Origin: Flavobacteriaceae bacterium | Lineage (GTDB): Bacteria; Bacteroidota; Bacteroidia; Flavobacteriales; Flavobacteriaceae | DNA length: 64,000 nucleotides | Assembly (NCBI GenBank): GCA_021151665.1 | Contig: JAGKWW010000003.1 | Location: 1 to 64,000, forward strand | Direction of reading: 5' to 3' | Shown: piece after piece, positions 51,219 to 60,066 of the stretch | How the letters are laid out: each line of letters opens with the position of its first letter | Numbering within the stretch: the stretch's first letter is position 1 | Made by a program: the position numbers and the translations under genes | Notes under the pieces: generated by a model | Databases searched by the model: none | What the model was told of the DNA's origin: nothing | Seen by the model: only the letters and a program-made list of their open reading frames with translations

Positions 51219-51536
51219 ATGCAACATTCAATAGACGATCAGATGCGCCTGGACAGGGCACGCAAAAAAGTAGAGTCGATCAAGGGGTTTTACAAGCACC
51301 TTGCGGTATACCTTGTAGTAAACCTGACTTTTCTTATTATCAATGCAATTAATATGGATGCCGGCGATAACTTCTTTACGCTGGGGAATTTCAGCATGGC
51401 GCTGTTTTGGGGAATAGGGGTAGCCGCGCACGCCTTTGGGGTTTTCGGTACCAATATTTTCCTTGGAAATAACTGGGAAGAGCGCAAGATACGCGAACTG
51501 ATGGATCGCGAAAACCAGCGTAAAGGAAACTTGTAA
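51219..51536 (+). CDS. 2TM-domain protein 2
   Basis: A 105-residue paralogue of the previous protein (RARKKVESIKGFYKHLAVYLVVNLTFLIINAIN ... shortened here to its pattern; ending LGNNWEERKIRELM). Its ATG directly follows the previous stop codon, so the two are co-translated. With the kinase tail this makes three 2TM copies within about 1.2 kb, arisen by duplication. Confidence 0.85.
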   Translation: MQHSIDDQMRLDRARKKVESIKGFYKHLAVYLVVNLTFLIINAINMDAGDNFFTLGNFSMALFWGIGVAAHAFGVFGTNIFLGNNWEERKIRELMDRENQRKGNL

Positions 51537-51588
51537 CTGTTTTAAATTTTGAATTATAAATTTTAAATTTCGTCAAGGTGCCCCGACA

Positions 51589-51658
51589 AGCTCCTGCTTC
51601 GACAGGCACAGCATGACAACCGAGGGTGTAAGATGCTTTGACAATCTCGGCATAGCAA
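51589..51658. repeat. Dispersed intergenic repeat related to the 9157 loop sequence
   Basis: The 151-bp gap before the response-regulator gene holds TTCGACAGGCACAGCATGACA (51598-51618), which matches 18 of 21 bases of TTCGACAAGCTCAGGATGACA at 9157-9177, plus a weaker copy at 51638-51658. No gene was found in the gap. Confidence 0.5.
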
Positions 51659-51687
51659 CCTGAAACCCCAAACCAAACTACAACCCA

Positions 51688-52443
51688 ATGAACGTAATTA
51701 TTGTTGAAGACGAAAAACCGGCGGCCCGGCTGCTGCAGCGCAAGCTCGCGCGCCTTGGCATAGAAGCGGGTATGATGTTGCACTCGGTAGAAGAGGCTGT
51801 AGAATGGTTTAGTGCCAATCCGCACCCGGATCTGATTTTCCTCGATATTCAGCTGAGCGACGGGCTTTCATTTGAAATATTTGAGGCTGTGCCCATCAAA
51901 AGCGCCATCATTTTTACAACGGCTTATGATGAGTATGCCCTGAGAGCTTTCAAACTGAACAGTATCGATTACCTGCTGAAGCCCATTGATGAAGATGACC
52001 TTGAAACTGCCGTGAACAAATACCGGCAGCGCGCACCACAGCCACAGGCGCCGGCGCTCGATTTCGACCAGATCAGGCGGATGCTTTCGGGGTCTGCAGA
52101 GAAGACTTATAAAAAGCGCTTTACGATAAAAATGGGGCAGCACCTCAAAATGGTTAACGTTGAGGAGGCAGAATGTTTTTACAGCGAAAACAAAGGCACC
52201 TACATCCATACTGCCGATAACCGGGATTATCTATTAGAAACCACCCTGGAGCAACTGGAGAGCGAACTCGACCCTGCGGAGTTTTTTCGCGTAAGCCGCA
52301 AATTTATTGTGTCGATGAAGGCAATAAAGGATATCGTAGTCTACACCAACTCACGCCTGAAAGTTATCCTGCCCACCTATAAAGAAGATGAGGTTATCGT
52401 AAGCCGCGAGCGGGTTGCAGAATTTAAGGAATGGCTTGGGTAA
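51688..52443 (+). CDS. LytTR-family response regulator
   Basis: A 251-residue regulator: receiver domain at residues 1-120 (VIIVEDEKPAARLL; phosphoacceptor in DLIFLDIQLSDG; TAYDEYALRAFKLNSIDYLLKP) and a C-terminal LytTR DNA-binding domain (KKRFTIKMGQHLKMVNVEEAECF ... FFRVSRKFIVSMKAIKD). It is probably phosphorylated by the LytS-like kinase encoded 0.8 kb upstream. Targets are unknown; LytTR regulators commonly control cell-envelope or surface functions. Confidence 0.92.
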   Translation: MNVIIVEDEKPAARLLQRKLARLGIEAGMMLHSVEEAVEWFSANPHPDLIFLDIQLSDGLSFEIFEAVPIKSAIIFTTAYDEYALRAFKLNSIDYLLKPIDEDDLETAVNKYRQRAPQPQAPALDFDQIRRMLSGSAEKTYKKRFTIKMGQHLKMVNVEEAECFYSENKGTYIHTADNRDYLLETTLEQLESELDPAEFFRVSRKFIVSMKAIKDIVVYTNSRLKVILPTYKEDEVIVSRERVAEFKEWLG

Positions 52444-53022
52444 TTAAAGCAGGCGGGTTATATCGAACATGTTCTTGTGTTCGATATATTCATCCTGTGT
52501 AATAATGCCATTATGCTTAAGCCAGTTAAGTGCGGCATAATAATCCTCTTCTTTGGTTGTGTTATCAAAGTGAATATACCTTTCTTTCAGCATATCCTTT
52601 GTAGCCTCTTTTATCTTTTCAATAAATTCCTCTACGGCTTCTTCGCTGGGAACGGCGCGAAAAAAAACGATGTTCTTCTGCCCTCCTACAAGATAAAGAT
52701 CATCTTTTCCTTTATTCAGGTGAAATAAAAAAGCCAGCAGCCCAACAATAAAAGTGGTGAACCCCACCTCAGCAAGAGTTATTTTTTTGTAAATCAAATA
52801 AGAAGCAATGGGTACCAACATAAGACAAATAAGCACATTGCGGATGTTTTTCGGAACCCTCATGTTGTCAGCCGAGTAATGCAAGTCAAAACCCAGACTT
52901 TCAAGCTTTACATCGTATCGGAATTTATTGTGTGAATTTTTGGTGTCAATAGTTACCTTATCCTTGTAAAGGACAAAATTCCGCGTTTCAAACCCTCTTT
53001 TTTGCTTTAACTCGGCAATCAT
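52444..53022 (-). CDS. Small membrane protein of unknown function
   Basis: A 192-residue protein with two hydrophobic helices in the middle (NVLICLMLVPIASYLIYKK and VGFTTFIVGLLAFLFHL), a charged N-terminal domain resembling a PH-like fold, and a helical C-terminus (EEDYYAALNWLKHNGIITQDEYIEHK) of the short SHOCT-like oligomerisation type. Its stop meets the stop of the convergent response-regulator gene. Function unknown. Confidence 0.6.
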   Translation of the reverse strand: MIAELKQKRGFETRNFVLYKDKVTIDTKNSHNKFRYDVKLESLGFDLHYSADNMRVPKNIRNVLICLMLVPIASYLIYKKITLAEVGFTTFIVGLLAFLFHLNKGKDDLYLVGGQKNIVFFRAVPSEEAVEEFIEKIKEATKDMLKERYIHFDNTTKEEDYYAALNWLKHNGIITQDEYIEHKNMFDITRLL

Positions 53023-53047
53023 AGTTGTAATTTCTACAAATATAGGA

Positions 53048-53092
53048 CAAAAAAAAACTGTTCGGCAAACACTTTCATGTTTACAGAACAGT
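53048..53092 (-). terminator. Terminator after the CsbD gene
   Basis: On the minus strand ACTGTTC and an inner TAAACA pair with TGTTTG and GAACAGT around a 6-nt loop, followed by a run of T residues. It lies 34 bp after the csbD-like stop. Confidence 0.75.
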
Positions 53093-53125
53093 CTCGGGAA
53101 TGTGGTATATTACTGAAGGAAACGG

Positions 53126-53308
53126 TTACTGAAATAAAGAGAGTATCTCTTTTTTCGCTTTACCTACTTTCTTTTCAATACGTCCCCACATTTCATCTTC
53201 TTTGCCTTCCTCATACGTTAAATCGTCATCGGTCAGGTCGGCATATTGCTGTTTGAGTTTCCCTTTAAATTCGTTCCACTCTCCTCTTAGTTCAGTTGAA
53301 TTTGGCAT
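53126..53308 (-). CDS. CsbD family stress-response protein
   Basis: A 60-residue highly charged helical protein with the CsbD pattern (RGEWNEFKGKLKQQYADLTDDDL, shortened here, then EEGKEDEMWGRIEKKVGKAKKEI). CsbD proteins accumulate under general stress in many bacteria; molecular role unknown. Single gene with its own terminator. Confidence 0.88.
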   Translation of the reverse strand: MPNSTELRGEWNEFKGKLKQQYADLTDDDLTYEEGKEDEMWGRIEKKVGKAKKEILSLFQ

Positions 53309-53394
53309 GGCTTATATCTTTTGTTTAGTATTGTAAAGTTACTTCCCCAAATCAAAAAATACTGCCAAAGCAATGCCAATTAAATCCCAATGTT

Positions 53395-54414
53395 TTATTT
53401 GCTAAAGCGATGCAGCGTAAAGGTCATCGCAGTCAGCAGGAAGAAAGCCACTACCTGATGTGCCAAACCAAGCCACAGCGGTACACGAAGCAGCAATGTA
53501 AATACACCCAACGCAAACTGGATAAATACGATTACGACTAAAGCGTTAAGCCCTTTTTTCTGTTGTGGAGTAGTGACCGTATTTTTCGCTGCGAAGAAAA
53601 GATACAATATCATGCCAACCACTATATAAGCCATAGTGCGGTGTACCAGCTGCACGCCGCTTTGCCCTTCGGTTAACGATAATAATAAAGACGGCTTTTC
53701 TACAAAAACACTGTCGTGCACCAGCTGGCCATCGCTCATCAGTGGCCAGTGGTTGTGAATGAGCCCAGCATTTAACCCGGCAACGAATCCGCCATAGATG
53801 ATCTGGATAAGCAGTACGGCCAAAGCGATACGCGCGATACCCCGAAGCCTTTTATTTACCGGCAATCTTTCAGGATAGATCAGGTCAAGTGCTACCCAAA
53901 GGGTGTAGGCGAAAGTTATAAAGGCAAAAGTAAGGTGCAGCGAAAGGCGGAAATGGCTTACATCGGGGTTGTCTACCAAGCCGCTTTTTACCATAAACCA
54001 CCCAAAGAAACCCTGCAGTGCGCCCATCCCTAACAGGATGCAGCATTTTTTTATGGTGTCTTTATCCAGTTTCTTCTTGATAAGGAAATACACAAACGGA
54101 ATGATGAACACCATCCCGATGACACGGCCGATAAGGCGGTGGAACCATTCCCAAAAATAGATGAACTTGTAATCGCTGAGGGTAAAATCATTGTGGATAT
54201 TGATTTTCTGATACTCAGGGAACTTCTTGTATTCCTCAAAGGCGGCATTCCATTTCTCTTCGGTAAGGGGCGGGAAGGTATCGGTTACCAAATGCCAGTC
54301 GGTCATAGAAAGGCCTGAGTTGGTAAGGCGTGTAATACCGCCCACTACTACCATGATAAATACCAGCACACACCCGGAGAGCAGCCACCATATAACAGCT
54401 TTATTGCGTTTCAT
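53395..54414 (-). CDS. ctaA: Haem A synthase (CtaA/Cox15)
   Basis: A 339-residue inner-membrane enzyme with eight helices that oxidises haem O to haem A for terminal oxidases. Conserved His residues for haem are in the segments WEWFHRLIGRVIG, FRLSLHLTFAF, QLVHRTMAYIVVG and LGLAHQVVAFFLL, and the N-terminal VVVGGITRLTNSGLSM motif is intact. It lies 13 bp downstream of cca on the same strand and is the last gene of a long minus-strand run. No haem O synthase gene is adjacent. Confidence 0.93.
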   Translation of the reverse strand: MKRNKAVIWWLLSGCVLVFIMVVVGGITRLTNSGLSMTDWHLVTDTFPPLTEEKWNAAFEEYKKFPEYQKINIHNDFTLSDYKFIYFWEWFHRLIGRVIGMVFIIPFVYFLIKKKLDKDTIKKCCILLGMGALQGFFGWFMVKSGLVDNPDVSHFRLSLHLTFAFITFAYTLWVALDLIYPERLPVNKRLRGIARIALAVLLIQIIYGGFVAGLNAGLIHNHWPLMSDGQLVHDSVFVEKPSLLLSLTEGQSGVQLVHRTMAYIVVGMILYLFFAAKNTVTTPQQKKGLNALVVIVFIQFALGVFTLLLRVPLWLGLAHQVVAFFLLTAMTFTLHRFSK

Positions 54415-54427
54415 ACTATTACTGATT

Positions 54428-55867
54428 TTATTTTTTCAAACCCATTGCTGCGGCTTTGGCCATCATAAAATCGTATGCCGCATTATACTCGTTCGCGATC
54501 TCGCCCTCTAATATCGCCTCCTTGATTGCTTCTTTTAGCACACCTATTTCGCGCGAAGGCGGAAGGGAAAATATCTCCATGATCTCTTCACCGGTAATGG
54601 GCGGCTGGAAGTTACGCACATGGTCGCGCTCTTCAACCTCAACGATCTTTTGGCGCACCAGCTTAAAGTTGTTGTGGTATTTTTTGAATTTCTGCGCGTT
54701 CTTAGTAGTGATGTCGGCTTCGCACAGCGTCATCAGGCTATCGATGTCTTCGCCTGCATCAAATACAAGCCTGCGCACGGCGGAGTCAGTCACAATATCC
54801 TGTGCCAATACTATGGGTCGCGAACTCAGCATCACCATCTTGGCAACAAATTTCATCTTTTGGTTGAGCGGCATATGCAGGCGCTCGAACATCTTTTTCA
54901 CCATCTTCCCTCCAAGGAACTCATGCCCATGGAAAGTCCACCCCACTTTTTTGTGGAATCGTTTGGTAGGCGCCTTACCAATATCGTGCAATAGTGCCGC
55001 CCATCGCAGCCATACATCCTGTGTATTGGGGGCAATGTTGTCTACTACCTCAAGCGTATGGTAAAAATTGTCTTTATGTGTCTGGCCTTCCACTTCCTCT
55101 ACACCCTGAAGTGCAGTAAGCTCGGGAAGGATAATATGCAGCAGCCCGGTTTGGTGCAGCAGCTTAAAGCCAACCGAAGGAATATCGGCCATCAGGATCT
55201 TGTTGAGCTCATCTACAATACGTTCGCCTGAGATGATATTGATCCGTTCTTTGTTACGTGTGATGGCTTCGAGCGATGCTTCCTCAATAGTGAAGTCGAG
55301 TTGGGTAGCAAAGCGGATGGCACGCATCATGCGTAGCGGGTCGTCACTGTAGGTAATGTCCGGGTCAAGTGGTGTGCGAATGACGCCTTTCTTCAGGTCG
55401 TCTACCCCGCCAAAAGGATCGACCAGCCTGCCGAAGTCGGCTTCGCCTAATGACAGCGCCAGTGCGTTTATGGTAAAGTCCCTACGGTTCTGGTCATCTT
55501 CCAGGGTACCGCCTTCCACATGGGGCTTGCGGCTTTCCCATTGGTACGATTCCTTTCGCGCGCCTACAAACTCTACATCTATAAAATCGCCCGGTGTATC
55601 CTCATACCGCAGCATGGCCGTGCCGTAGTTTTTAAATACCTGTACTTTAGGCCGGTTGGGCAGGAGTGAGGCTACTTTTTGCGCAAGCTCTATACCGCTG
55701 CCTACCGCAACAATATCAATATCTTTCTTAAAATCCCGTTGTAACAGGTAATCCCGTACAAAGCCGCCAATAACATAGCATTCAAGGTTGAGCTGTGCGG
55801 CAGCCTGCGAGGCAACGGCGAAGATCCTGTTTTGCAGGGCTTCTTTATAATGTAGGGTATCGGTCAT
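54428..55867 (-). CDS. cca: CCA tRNA nucleotidyltransferase with HD domain
   Basis: A 479-residue class II nucleotidyltransferase that adds or repairs the 3'-CCA of tRNAs. N-terminal catalytic motif GGFVRDYLLQRDFKKDIDIV with the DxD metal-binding pair, then the RRDFTINALAL and DPLRMMRAIRFATQL motifs, then an HD phosphohydrolase domain (LRWAALLHDIGKAPT) and a helical tail. The start codon shares its A with the stop of tsaC (TAATG), so the two tRNA-maturation genes are translationally coupled. Confidence 0.93.
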   Translation of the reverse strand: MTDTLHYKEALQNRIFAVASQAAAQLNLECYVIGGFVRDYLLQRDFKKDIDIVAVGSGIELAQKVASLLPNRPKVQVFKNYGTAMLRYEDTPGDFIDVEFVGARKESYQWESRKPHVEGGTLEDDQNRRDFTINALALSLGEADFGRLVDPFGGVDDLKKGVIRTPLDPDITYSDDPLRMMRAIRFATQLDFTIEEASLEAITRNKERINIISGERIVDELNKILMADIPSVGFKLLHQTGLLHIILPELTALQGVEEVEGQTHKDNFYHTLEVVDNIAPNTQDVWLRWAALLHDIGKAPTKRFHKKVGWTFHGHEFLGGKMVKKMFERLHMPLNQKMKFVAKMVMLSSRPIVLAQDIVTDSAVRRLVFDAGEDIDSLMTLCEADITTKNAQKFKKYHNNFKLVRQKIVEVEERDHVRNFQPPITGEEIMEIFSLPPSREIGVLKEAIKEAILEGEIANEYNAAYDFMMAKAAAMGLKK

Positions 55868-56430
55868 TAAGGTCGTATCACTTTCACCTGCAAATCGTTG
55901 CCGATCTTGATGATGGTGCTCGGTTTTGCAGCGATTTTATCGTGGTGCAAATTTACGATATAGTCTACGCCGTCCAAAATGTGATGGTCAATTTCTTTAA
56001 AAGAATTGGGTGTAGGCCGCCCGCTTATATTTGCCGAAGTAGAGACCAGCGGTTTTTTCATCCGCTCCATCAGCTTGTAACAAAATGGCTCCTTTACTAA
56101 GCGCATGCCCAGCGTTTTATCGGGGGCGATGAGATTGGGCGCTACGTTGCGCGGGTTGTCGAGCACCAGTGTGGTAGGCTTATCGCTCAGGTCGAGTATC
56201 TGCCAGGCCACCTCGGGTATATTATTAAATACATTGTACACCATGCGGTCACCATTCATCAACACGATCATGCTCTTGCTTTCCTCACGCATCTTAAGAT
56301 CGTATATTTTCTTTACGGCCTCGGGGTTGGTCGCATCGCAGCCAATGCCCCAAACGGTATCTGTCGGGTAAAGGATGATGCCGCCATTCTTTATGGCCTC
56401 AAAGGCATTGTGTACTTCTTCGTTAATCAT
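55867..56430 (-). CDS. L-threonylcarbamoyladenylate synthase (TsaC/Sua5-YciO-YrdC family)
   Basis: A 187-residue YrdC-domain enzyme that makes threonylcarbamoyl-AMP for the t6A37 modification of ANN-decoding tRNAs. The family pattern is visible: GGIILYPTDTVWGIGCDATN at the N-terminus, KMREESKSMIVLM, then PLVSTSANISGRPTPNSF. It lacks the C-terminal Sua5 domain, so it is TsaC-like. Its start overlaps the upstream glycosyltransferase gene by 8 bp, and its stop overlaps cca. Confidence 0.9.
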   Translation of the reverse strand: MINEEVHNAFEAIKNGGIILYPTDTVWGIGCDATNPEAVKKIYDLKMREESKSMIVLMNGDRMVYNVFNNIPEVAWQILDLSDKPTTLVLDNPRNVAPNLIAPDKTLGMRLVKEPFCYKLMERMKKPLVSTSANISGRPTPNSFKEIDHHILDGVDYIVNLHHDKIAAKPSTIIKIGNDLQVKVIRP

Positions 56431-57349
56431 CTTTCAGGGTCTTTATTTTTAGTGACCAGTAGAGGGCGATAACTGCGCCGAGCGGAAATGCGTACTTAAG
56501 CCTTGCATAATCCCGCTTATTAGCCGCATATTCGCGTTTATGTTGTTTACTTCCGAATCCTTTTTTTTCAATAGCCCTATATGCGGACTTGTAATACTTA
56601 AGCCAGTATTTTCTGTGGATCTTTCTGTCGCTGTTAATATGGTCAATAAACTTATTGATCACTACGGCGTAGTCTTTTGCCATAACTTCCAGATTATTCG
56701 ACAGGCTGGTAGACATCACACGGTAGTAAAATAACGGATGGTCCAGGAAAGCGAGGGTGTATCCGCGGTGCGCAAGCCGCAGGCAGATGTCCCAGTCCTC
56801 CATCATGATGTTTTCGTCAAACCTGTTTTCCAGCAGTATTTCCTTTTTCGTAATGAAGCCTATGGCGTACAGATAATTCCCGGTAATTGCTTCGTTAAAG
56901 TAATTGTGCAGTTCCAGTACACGTTTCTTGTTCCGCTTGTCATAAAGTGGTATGGTTTCGCCGGTATCCTGAAGGTAGCGGTAACCATCTGTAAAGACCA
57001 CATCTGCCCGGGATTCGACCAGAAACGCTATCTTCTTCTCCATGTTATCGGGGGTGTACCAGTCATCTCCCGAAAGAAATGTAACATAATCTGTTTCTGC
57101 CTTCCCTACAAGGATGTTCAGGTTTTGGGAAACATTCCTGTTTACATCATTTTTATACCCTCTGTACCGGATGCCGGAGTCCTTAAAAAAGGCGTCGGCT
57201 ATTTCAAAGGTGCGGTCTGTGGAATTGTTGTCCAGGAACACCACCTCAAAATCGGTGTAGGTCTGCGCTGCAATAGACTCACATGCCTGGAGAATGTATT
57301 TCTCATGGTTCATAGCCAGAAGCGCAAGGGTAACGGTAATTCCTGCCAT
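56423..57349 (-). CDS. Glycosyltransferase family 2
   Basis: A 308-residue cytoplasmic glycosyltransferase of GT-A fold. It starts with the GT2 motif TVTLALLAMNHEKYILQ, then FEVVFLDNNSTDRTF, a DxD-type FLSGDDWY and an acceptor-region MMEDWDICLRLAHRGY. Probably adds a sugar to the lipid-linked glycan made by this cluster. It overlaps tsaC by 8 bp and follows the aminotransferase gene by 1 bp. Donor and acceptor cannot be read from sequence. Confidence 0.85.
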   Translation of the reverse strand: MAGITVTLALLAMNHEKYILQACESIAAQTYTDFEVVFLDNNSTDRTFEIADAFFKDSGIRYRGYKNDVNRNVSQNLNILVGKAETDYVTFLSGDDWYTPDNMEKKIAFLVESRADVVFTDGYRYLQDTGETIPLYDKRNKKRVLELHNYFNEAITGNYLYAIGFITKKEILLENRFDENIMMEDWDICLRLAHRGYTLAFLDHPLFYYRVMSTSLSNNLEVMAKDYAVVINKFIDHINSDRKIHRKYWLKYYKSAYRAIEKKGFGSKQHKREYAANKRDYARLKYAFPLGAVIALYWSLKIKTLKDD

Positions 57350-57350
57350 A

Positions 57351-58448
57351 TTAAAAGCTGTTAACTGCGTCTATAACATATTGTACCTCTTCAGCACGCA
57401 TTACCGGGCTTACCGGCAGGCTTAGCACCTCATGGTGTATTTGCTCCGTTACCGGGAACGTAAGGTGGTTATACTCAGAATATGCCTGCTGTTTATGGGG
57501 GGGTACGGGGTAATGAATAAGCGTTTGGATGCCCTTCCCGGCGAGGTGTTTCTGGAGCTTATCACGCTCGGCACAGCGCACTACAAAAAGATGCCATACG
57601 TGCTCGCTGCCGGGGTTTTCAGGAAGCAGGACAGATGCATTGCTAATTCCCTCAATGTAATGTGCCGCAACCCTTCGCCTCAATTCATTTTCGGTATCAA
57701 GGTATTTTAACTTCACGTCCAGCACGGCAGCCTGTATTTCATCGAGCCTTGAGTTGAGGCCTTTGTAAAGGTTCACATATTTCTCTTTTGAGCCGTAATT
57801 TGCTACTGCGCGTATCGTTTCGGCAAGGGAATCGTCATTGGTGGTTACTGCACCGGCATCGCCTATGGCTCCAAGGTTTTTCCCCGGATAAAAGCTAAAG
57901 CCTGCCGCATCGGCCAGGTTGCCGGTTTTTTTGCCTCCAATTACTGCGCCAATAGCCTGTGCATTGTCTTCTATGATTTTTAAGTTATGCCTTTTGGCGA
58001 GCTGTTCCAACTCGCCGGAATATACCGCCCTCCCATATAGGTGCACAATCATTATTGCTTTTGTACGTGGTGTTACCAGGCGTTCAAGGCCCGCAATATC
58101 TATATTGAAGTTAGCGATATCCGGTTCGGCAAATACAGGTTTCAATCCATTGTCCGATATAGCCAGCACAGAGGCAATATAGGTGTTGGCCGGTACAATT
58201 ACCTCATCACCCGGCTCCATAACACCCATCTCGAGGTAGCCGCGCAGTATCAGCCGCAAGGCGTCCAGGCCGTTGGCTACCCCTATGGCATGTCTGGCGC
58301 CGGTATAGGCGGCCAGGCTGTCTTCAAATTGTTTTACAGCGCTGCCCAGAAGGTACCAGCCGCTGCGGAATGTGGCCAGCAGGCGTTCTTCTATTTCCTG
58401 CTGGTGCAGCATATTGACCTTTTGGAGGTCTAAAAATTTTACTTCCAT
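57351..58448 (-). CDS. DegT/DnrJ/EryC1/StrS sugar aminotransferase (FdtB/QdtB-like)
   Basis: A 365-residue PLP enzyme that aminates a nucleotide-activated keto sugar. The internal aldimine Lys lies in AAGFSFYPGKNLGAIGDAGA, with PANTYIASVLAI and the NSRLDEIQAAVLDVKL region also conserved. Start MEVKFLDLQ at 58448; a longer frame to 58559 adds an unlikely basic leader. The FdtA-like isomerase gene in the same run suggests C3 amination of dTDP-3-keto-6-deoxyhexose (Fuc3N or Qui3N); this is inferred. Confidence 0.88.
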   Translation of the reverse strand: MEVKFLDLQKVNMLHQQEIEERLLATFRSGWYLLGSAVKQFEDSLAAYTGARHAIGVANGLDALRLILRGYLEMGVMEPGDEVIVPANTYIASVLAISDNGLKPVFAEPDIANFNIDIAGLERLVTPRTKAIMIVHLYGRAVYSGELEQLAKRHNLKIIEDNAQAIGAVIGGKKTGNLADAAGFSFYPGKNLGAIGDAGAVTTNDDSLAETIRAVANYGSKEKYVNLYKGLNSRLDEIQAAVLDVKLKYLDTENELRRRVAAHYIEGISNASVLLPENPGSEHVWHLFVVRCAERDKLQKHLAGKGIQTLIHYPVPPHKQQAYSEYNHLTFPVTEQIHHEVLSLPVSPVMRAEEVQYVIDAVNSF

Positions 58449-58456
58449 TATGATAG

Positions 58457-59371
58457 TTATTTTTCCATGATGGCATAGCCTACGCCCGTAGCGCCCATGC
58501 CGTTTCCGGAATAGAACACATAGGTCTGCCCTTTTGCCGAAATGGGTACGGGGTAACACACGGTATCAGAGTCCCAGCCGTCGGCAGATAATTCCAGCGT
58601 GAATTCGTTGTCTTTCCGCGTCCAGTGAATCCCATCGGCCGATTCGGCATAGCCGGCACGGTATTCTTTTGCAAGGTTGTCGCGTGTATAGAACATTTTA
58701 TAGATACCGTCGTCTTTAAACACGGTTGGGCGGCCTATCCGGTACTCGGTGCCTTCATTGCCTACGCAGCGGATGCTCCTCCCGTTCGGGATGTTGATAC
58801 CATCTTCAGACTCGGTGTACATGATATCATACTTAGGGTAAGGTATGCCATTTATGTATTGCCAGCCATCTCCCTGCGAATACCAGATGCGGTAAATGCC
58901 GTTTTCTTTTATAACCGTATGAATTGCGCGTATATACTTCTCATTTTCAAAGCGGTCAAGTATAGGCGTATTGCGCACGCGCACAAAGGTGTTGCCACCG
59001 TCTGTGCTTTGGGCAAGGCCGGAAAAAGCCAGGAACTTAGCTTTGGCAACCAGCTGAAACCCTACGTAGTACATGCGTATTGCAGCGCCGTCGTTAATCA
59101 CAGAGCCAAGGATGATACCGTTATCGTCAAACATGCCGTCTTCGCCTATATCCAGTACGGGCTTATCAGAAACAGCTATTATGGAAGACGGATTAGCGGC
59201 ATCAACATCAATATACCCAATGCGGCTGGCGCCTTTTTTGTCCCTAAAGCCGCCGTATATCCGTATTACCTCCGCATTAAGAAGGTACGGCGTAGGGGTG
59301 ATGAATGTATTGTCTCGCCATTCGTCCAGTTGCACCGGATTGTATATTAATCCTTTTTTAGTAAATTTCAT
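58457..59371 (-). CDS. Five-bladed beta-propeller, GH43/GH130-like protein
   Basis: A 304-residue cytoplasmic protein (no signal peptide) with repeats typical of five-bladed glycosidase propellers: AEVIRIYGGFRDKKGASRIGYID, GAAIRMYYVGFQLV with FSGLAQSTDGGNTFVR, IYRIWYSQGDGW, GIYKMFYTRDNLAKEYRAGYAESADGIHW and TYVFYSGNGMGATGVGYA (quoted in part). An intracellular glycosidase-like protein inside a glycan biosynthesis run is unexpected. It could be a transferase or phosphorylase-like enzyme. The ATG at 59371 is chosen; TTG at 59377 is an alternative. Confidence 0.7.
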   Translation of the reverse strand: MKFTKKGLIYNPVQLDEWRDNTFITPTPYLLNAEVIRIYGGFRDKKGASRIGYIDVDAANPSSIIAVSDKPVLDIGEDGMFDDNGIILGSVINDGAAIRMYYVGFQLVAKAKFLAFSGLAQSTDGGNTFVRVRNTPILDRFENEKYIRAIHTVIKENGIYRIWYSQGDGWQYINGIPYPKYDIMYTESEDGINIPNGRSIRCVGNEGTEYRIGRPTVFKDDGIYKMFYTRDNLAKEYRAGYAESADGIHWTRKDNEFTLELSADGWDSDTVCYPVPISAKGQTYVFYSGNGMGATGVGYAIMEK

Positions 59372-59377
59372 AGGCAA

Positions 59378-60064
59378 TCATATTTCTTCCGCAGGTACAT
59401 TGAAAGCCTCGTAGCTCGATTTGGCGGCAGCTTTGGCCGGTGAGCCAATCATTAGCTTGCCGTCTTCGGTATTTTTCACGATGAGCGCACCACTGCCTAT
59501 CACATTGTCGCGGCCAACGGTAATGTTATCGTTAAATGTGCTGTTTACGCCCAGGAACGAATATTCGCCTATTTCACAAAAGCCCGATATCACTACATGC
59601 GATGAAAGATACACGTGGTCTTTTATCCGGGTGCGGTGGCCAATATGGTTGCCTGACCAAAGGATGACGTTGTTGCCTATCGTAACATGGTGTTGCAGCA
59701 CATTGTTCTCGAAAATAAATACATTCTCGCCCAGCTGCACGTTGTGCCATACGAAGGCGTGCGAACTGATATAATTAGCGCAGGTATACCCTTTGGCCTT
59801 CGCCTGGTTAAATAGCGATGCCCGTGCACGGTTGAGCTTCACATACGAAACCGCTACGTAAACCTCAAAGGATTCCGGCGGGTATTTTTCTTCAAGGGTT
59901 TCAAATTCCAGTACCGGAAGGCCATAGAACTCAGGCTCCTTAATGTACTGCCTGCTTACGCTAAAGCCAACGACCTCATAAGGCGAGTCATGCGTAAAAT
60001 ATTCGTACGCAATTTCTGCAGTTTCGCCTGTGCCTACTATAATCAGTTTTTTTGTTTTCTCCAT
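59378..60064 (-). CDS. NeuD-family sugar O/N-acyltransferase
   Basis: A 228-residue acyltransferase with an N-terminal Rossmann-like domain (KKLIIVGTGETAEIAYEYF) and a C-terminal left-handed beta-helix of hexapeptide repeats (VTIGNNVILWSGNHIGHRTRI ... SHVVISGFCEIGEYSFLGVNST; quoted in part). NeuD-type proteins transfer acetyl groups from acetyl-CoA to nucleotide sugars. Placed between the propeller and the FemAB-like gene with 2-6 bp gaps, it could acylate the 3-amino group made by the aminotransferase. Confidence 0.85.
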   Translation of the reverse strand: MEKTKKLIIVGTGETAEIAYEYFTHDSPYEVVGFSVSRQYIKEPEFYGLPVLEFETLEEKYPPESFEVYVAVSYVKLNRARASLFNQAKAKGYTCANYISSHAFVWHNVQLGENVFIFENNVLQHHVTIGNNVILWSGNHIGHRTRIKDHVYLSSHVVISGFCEIGEYSFLGVNSTFNDNITVGRDNVIGSGALIVKNTEDGKLMIGSPAKAAAKSSYEAFNVPAEEI

Positions 60065-60066
60065 CG

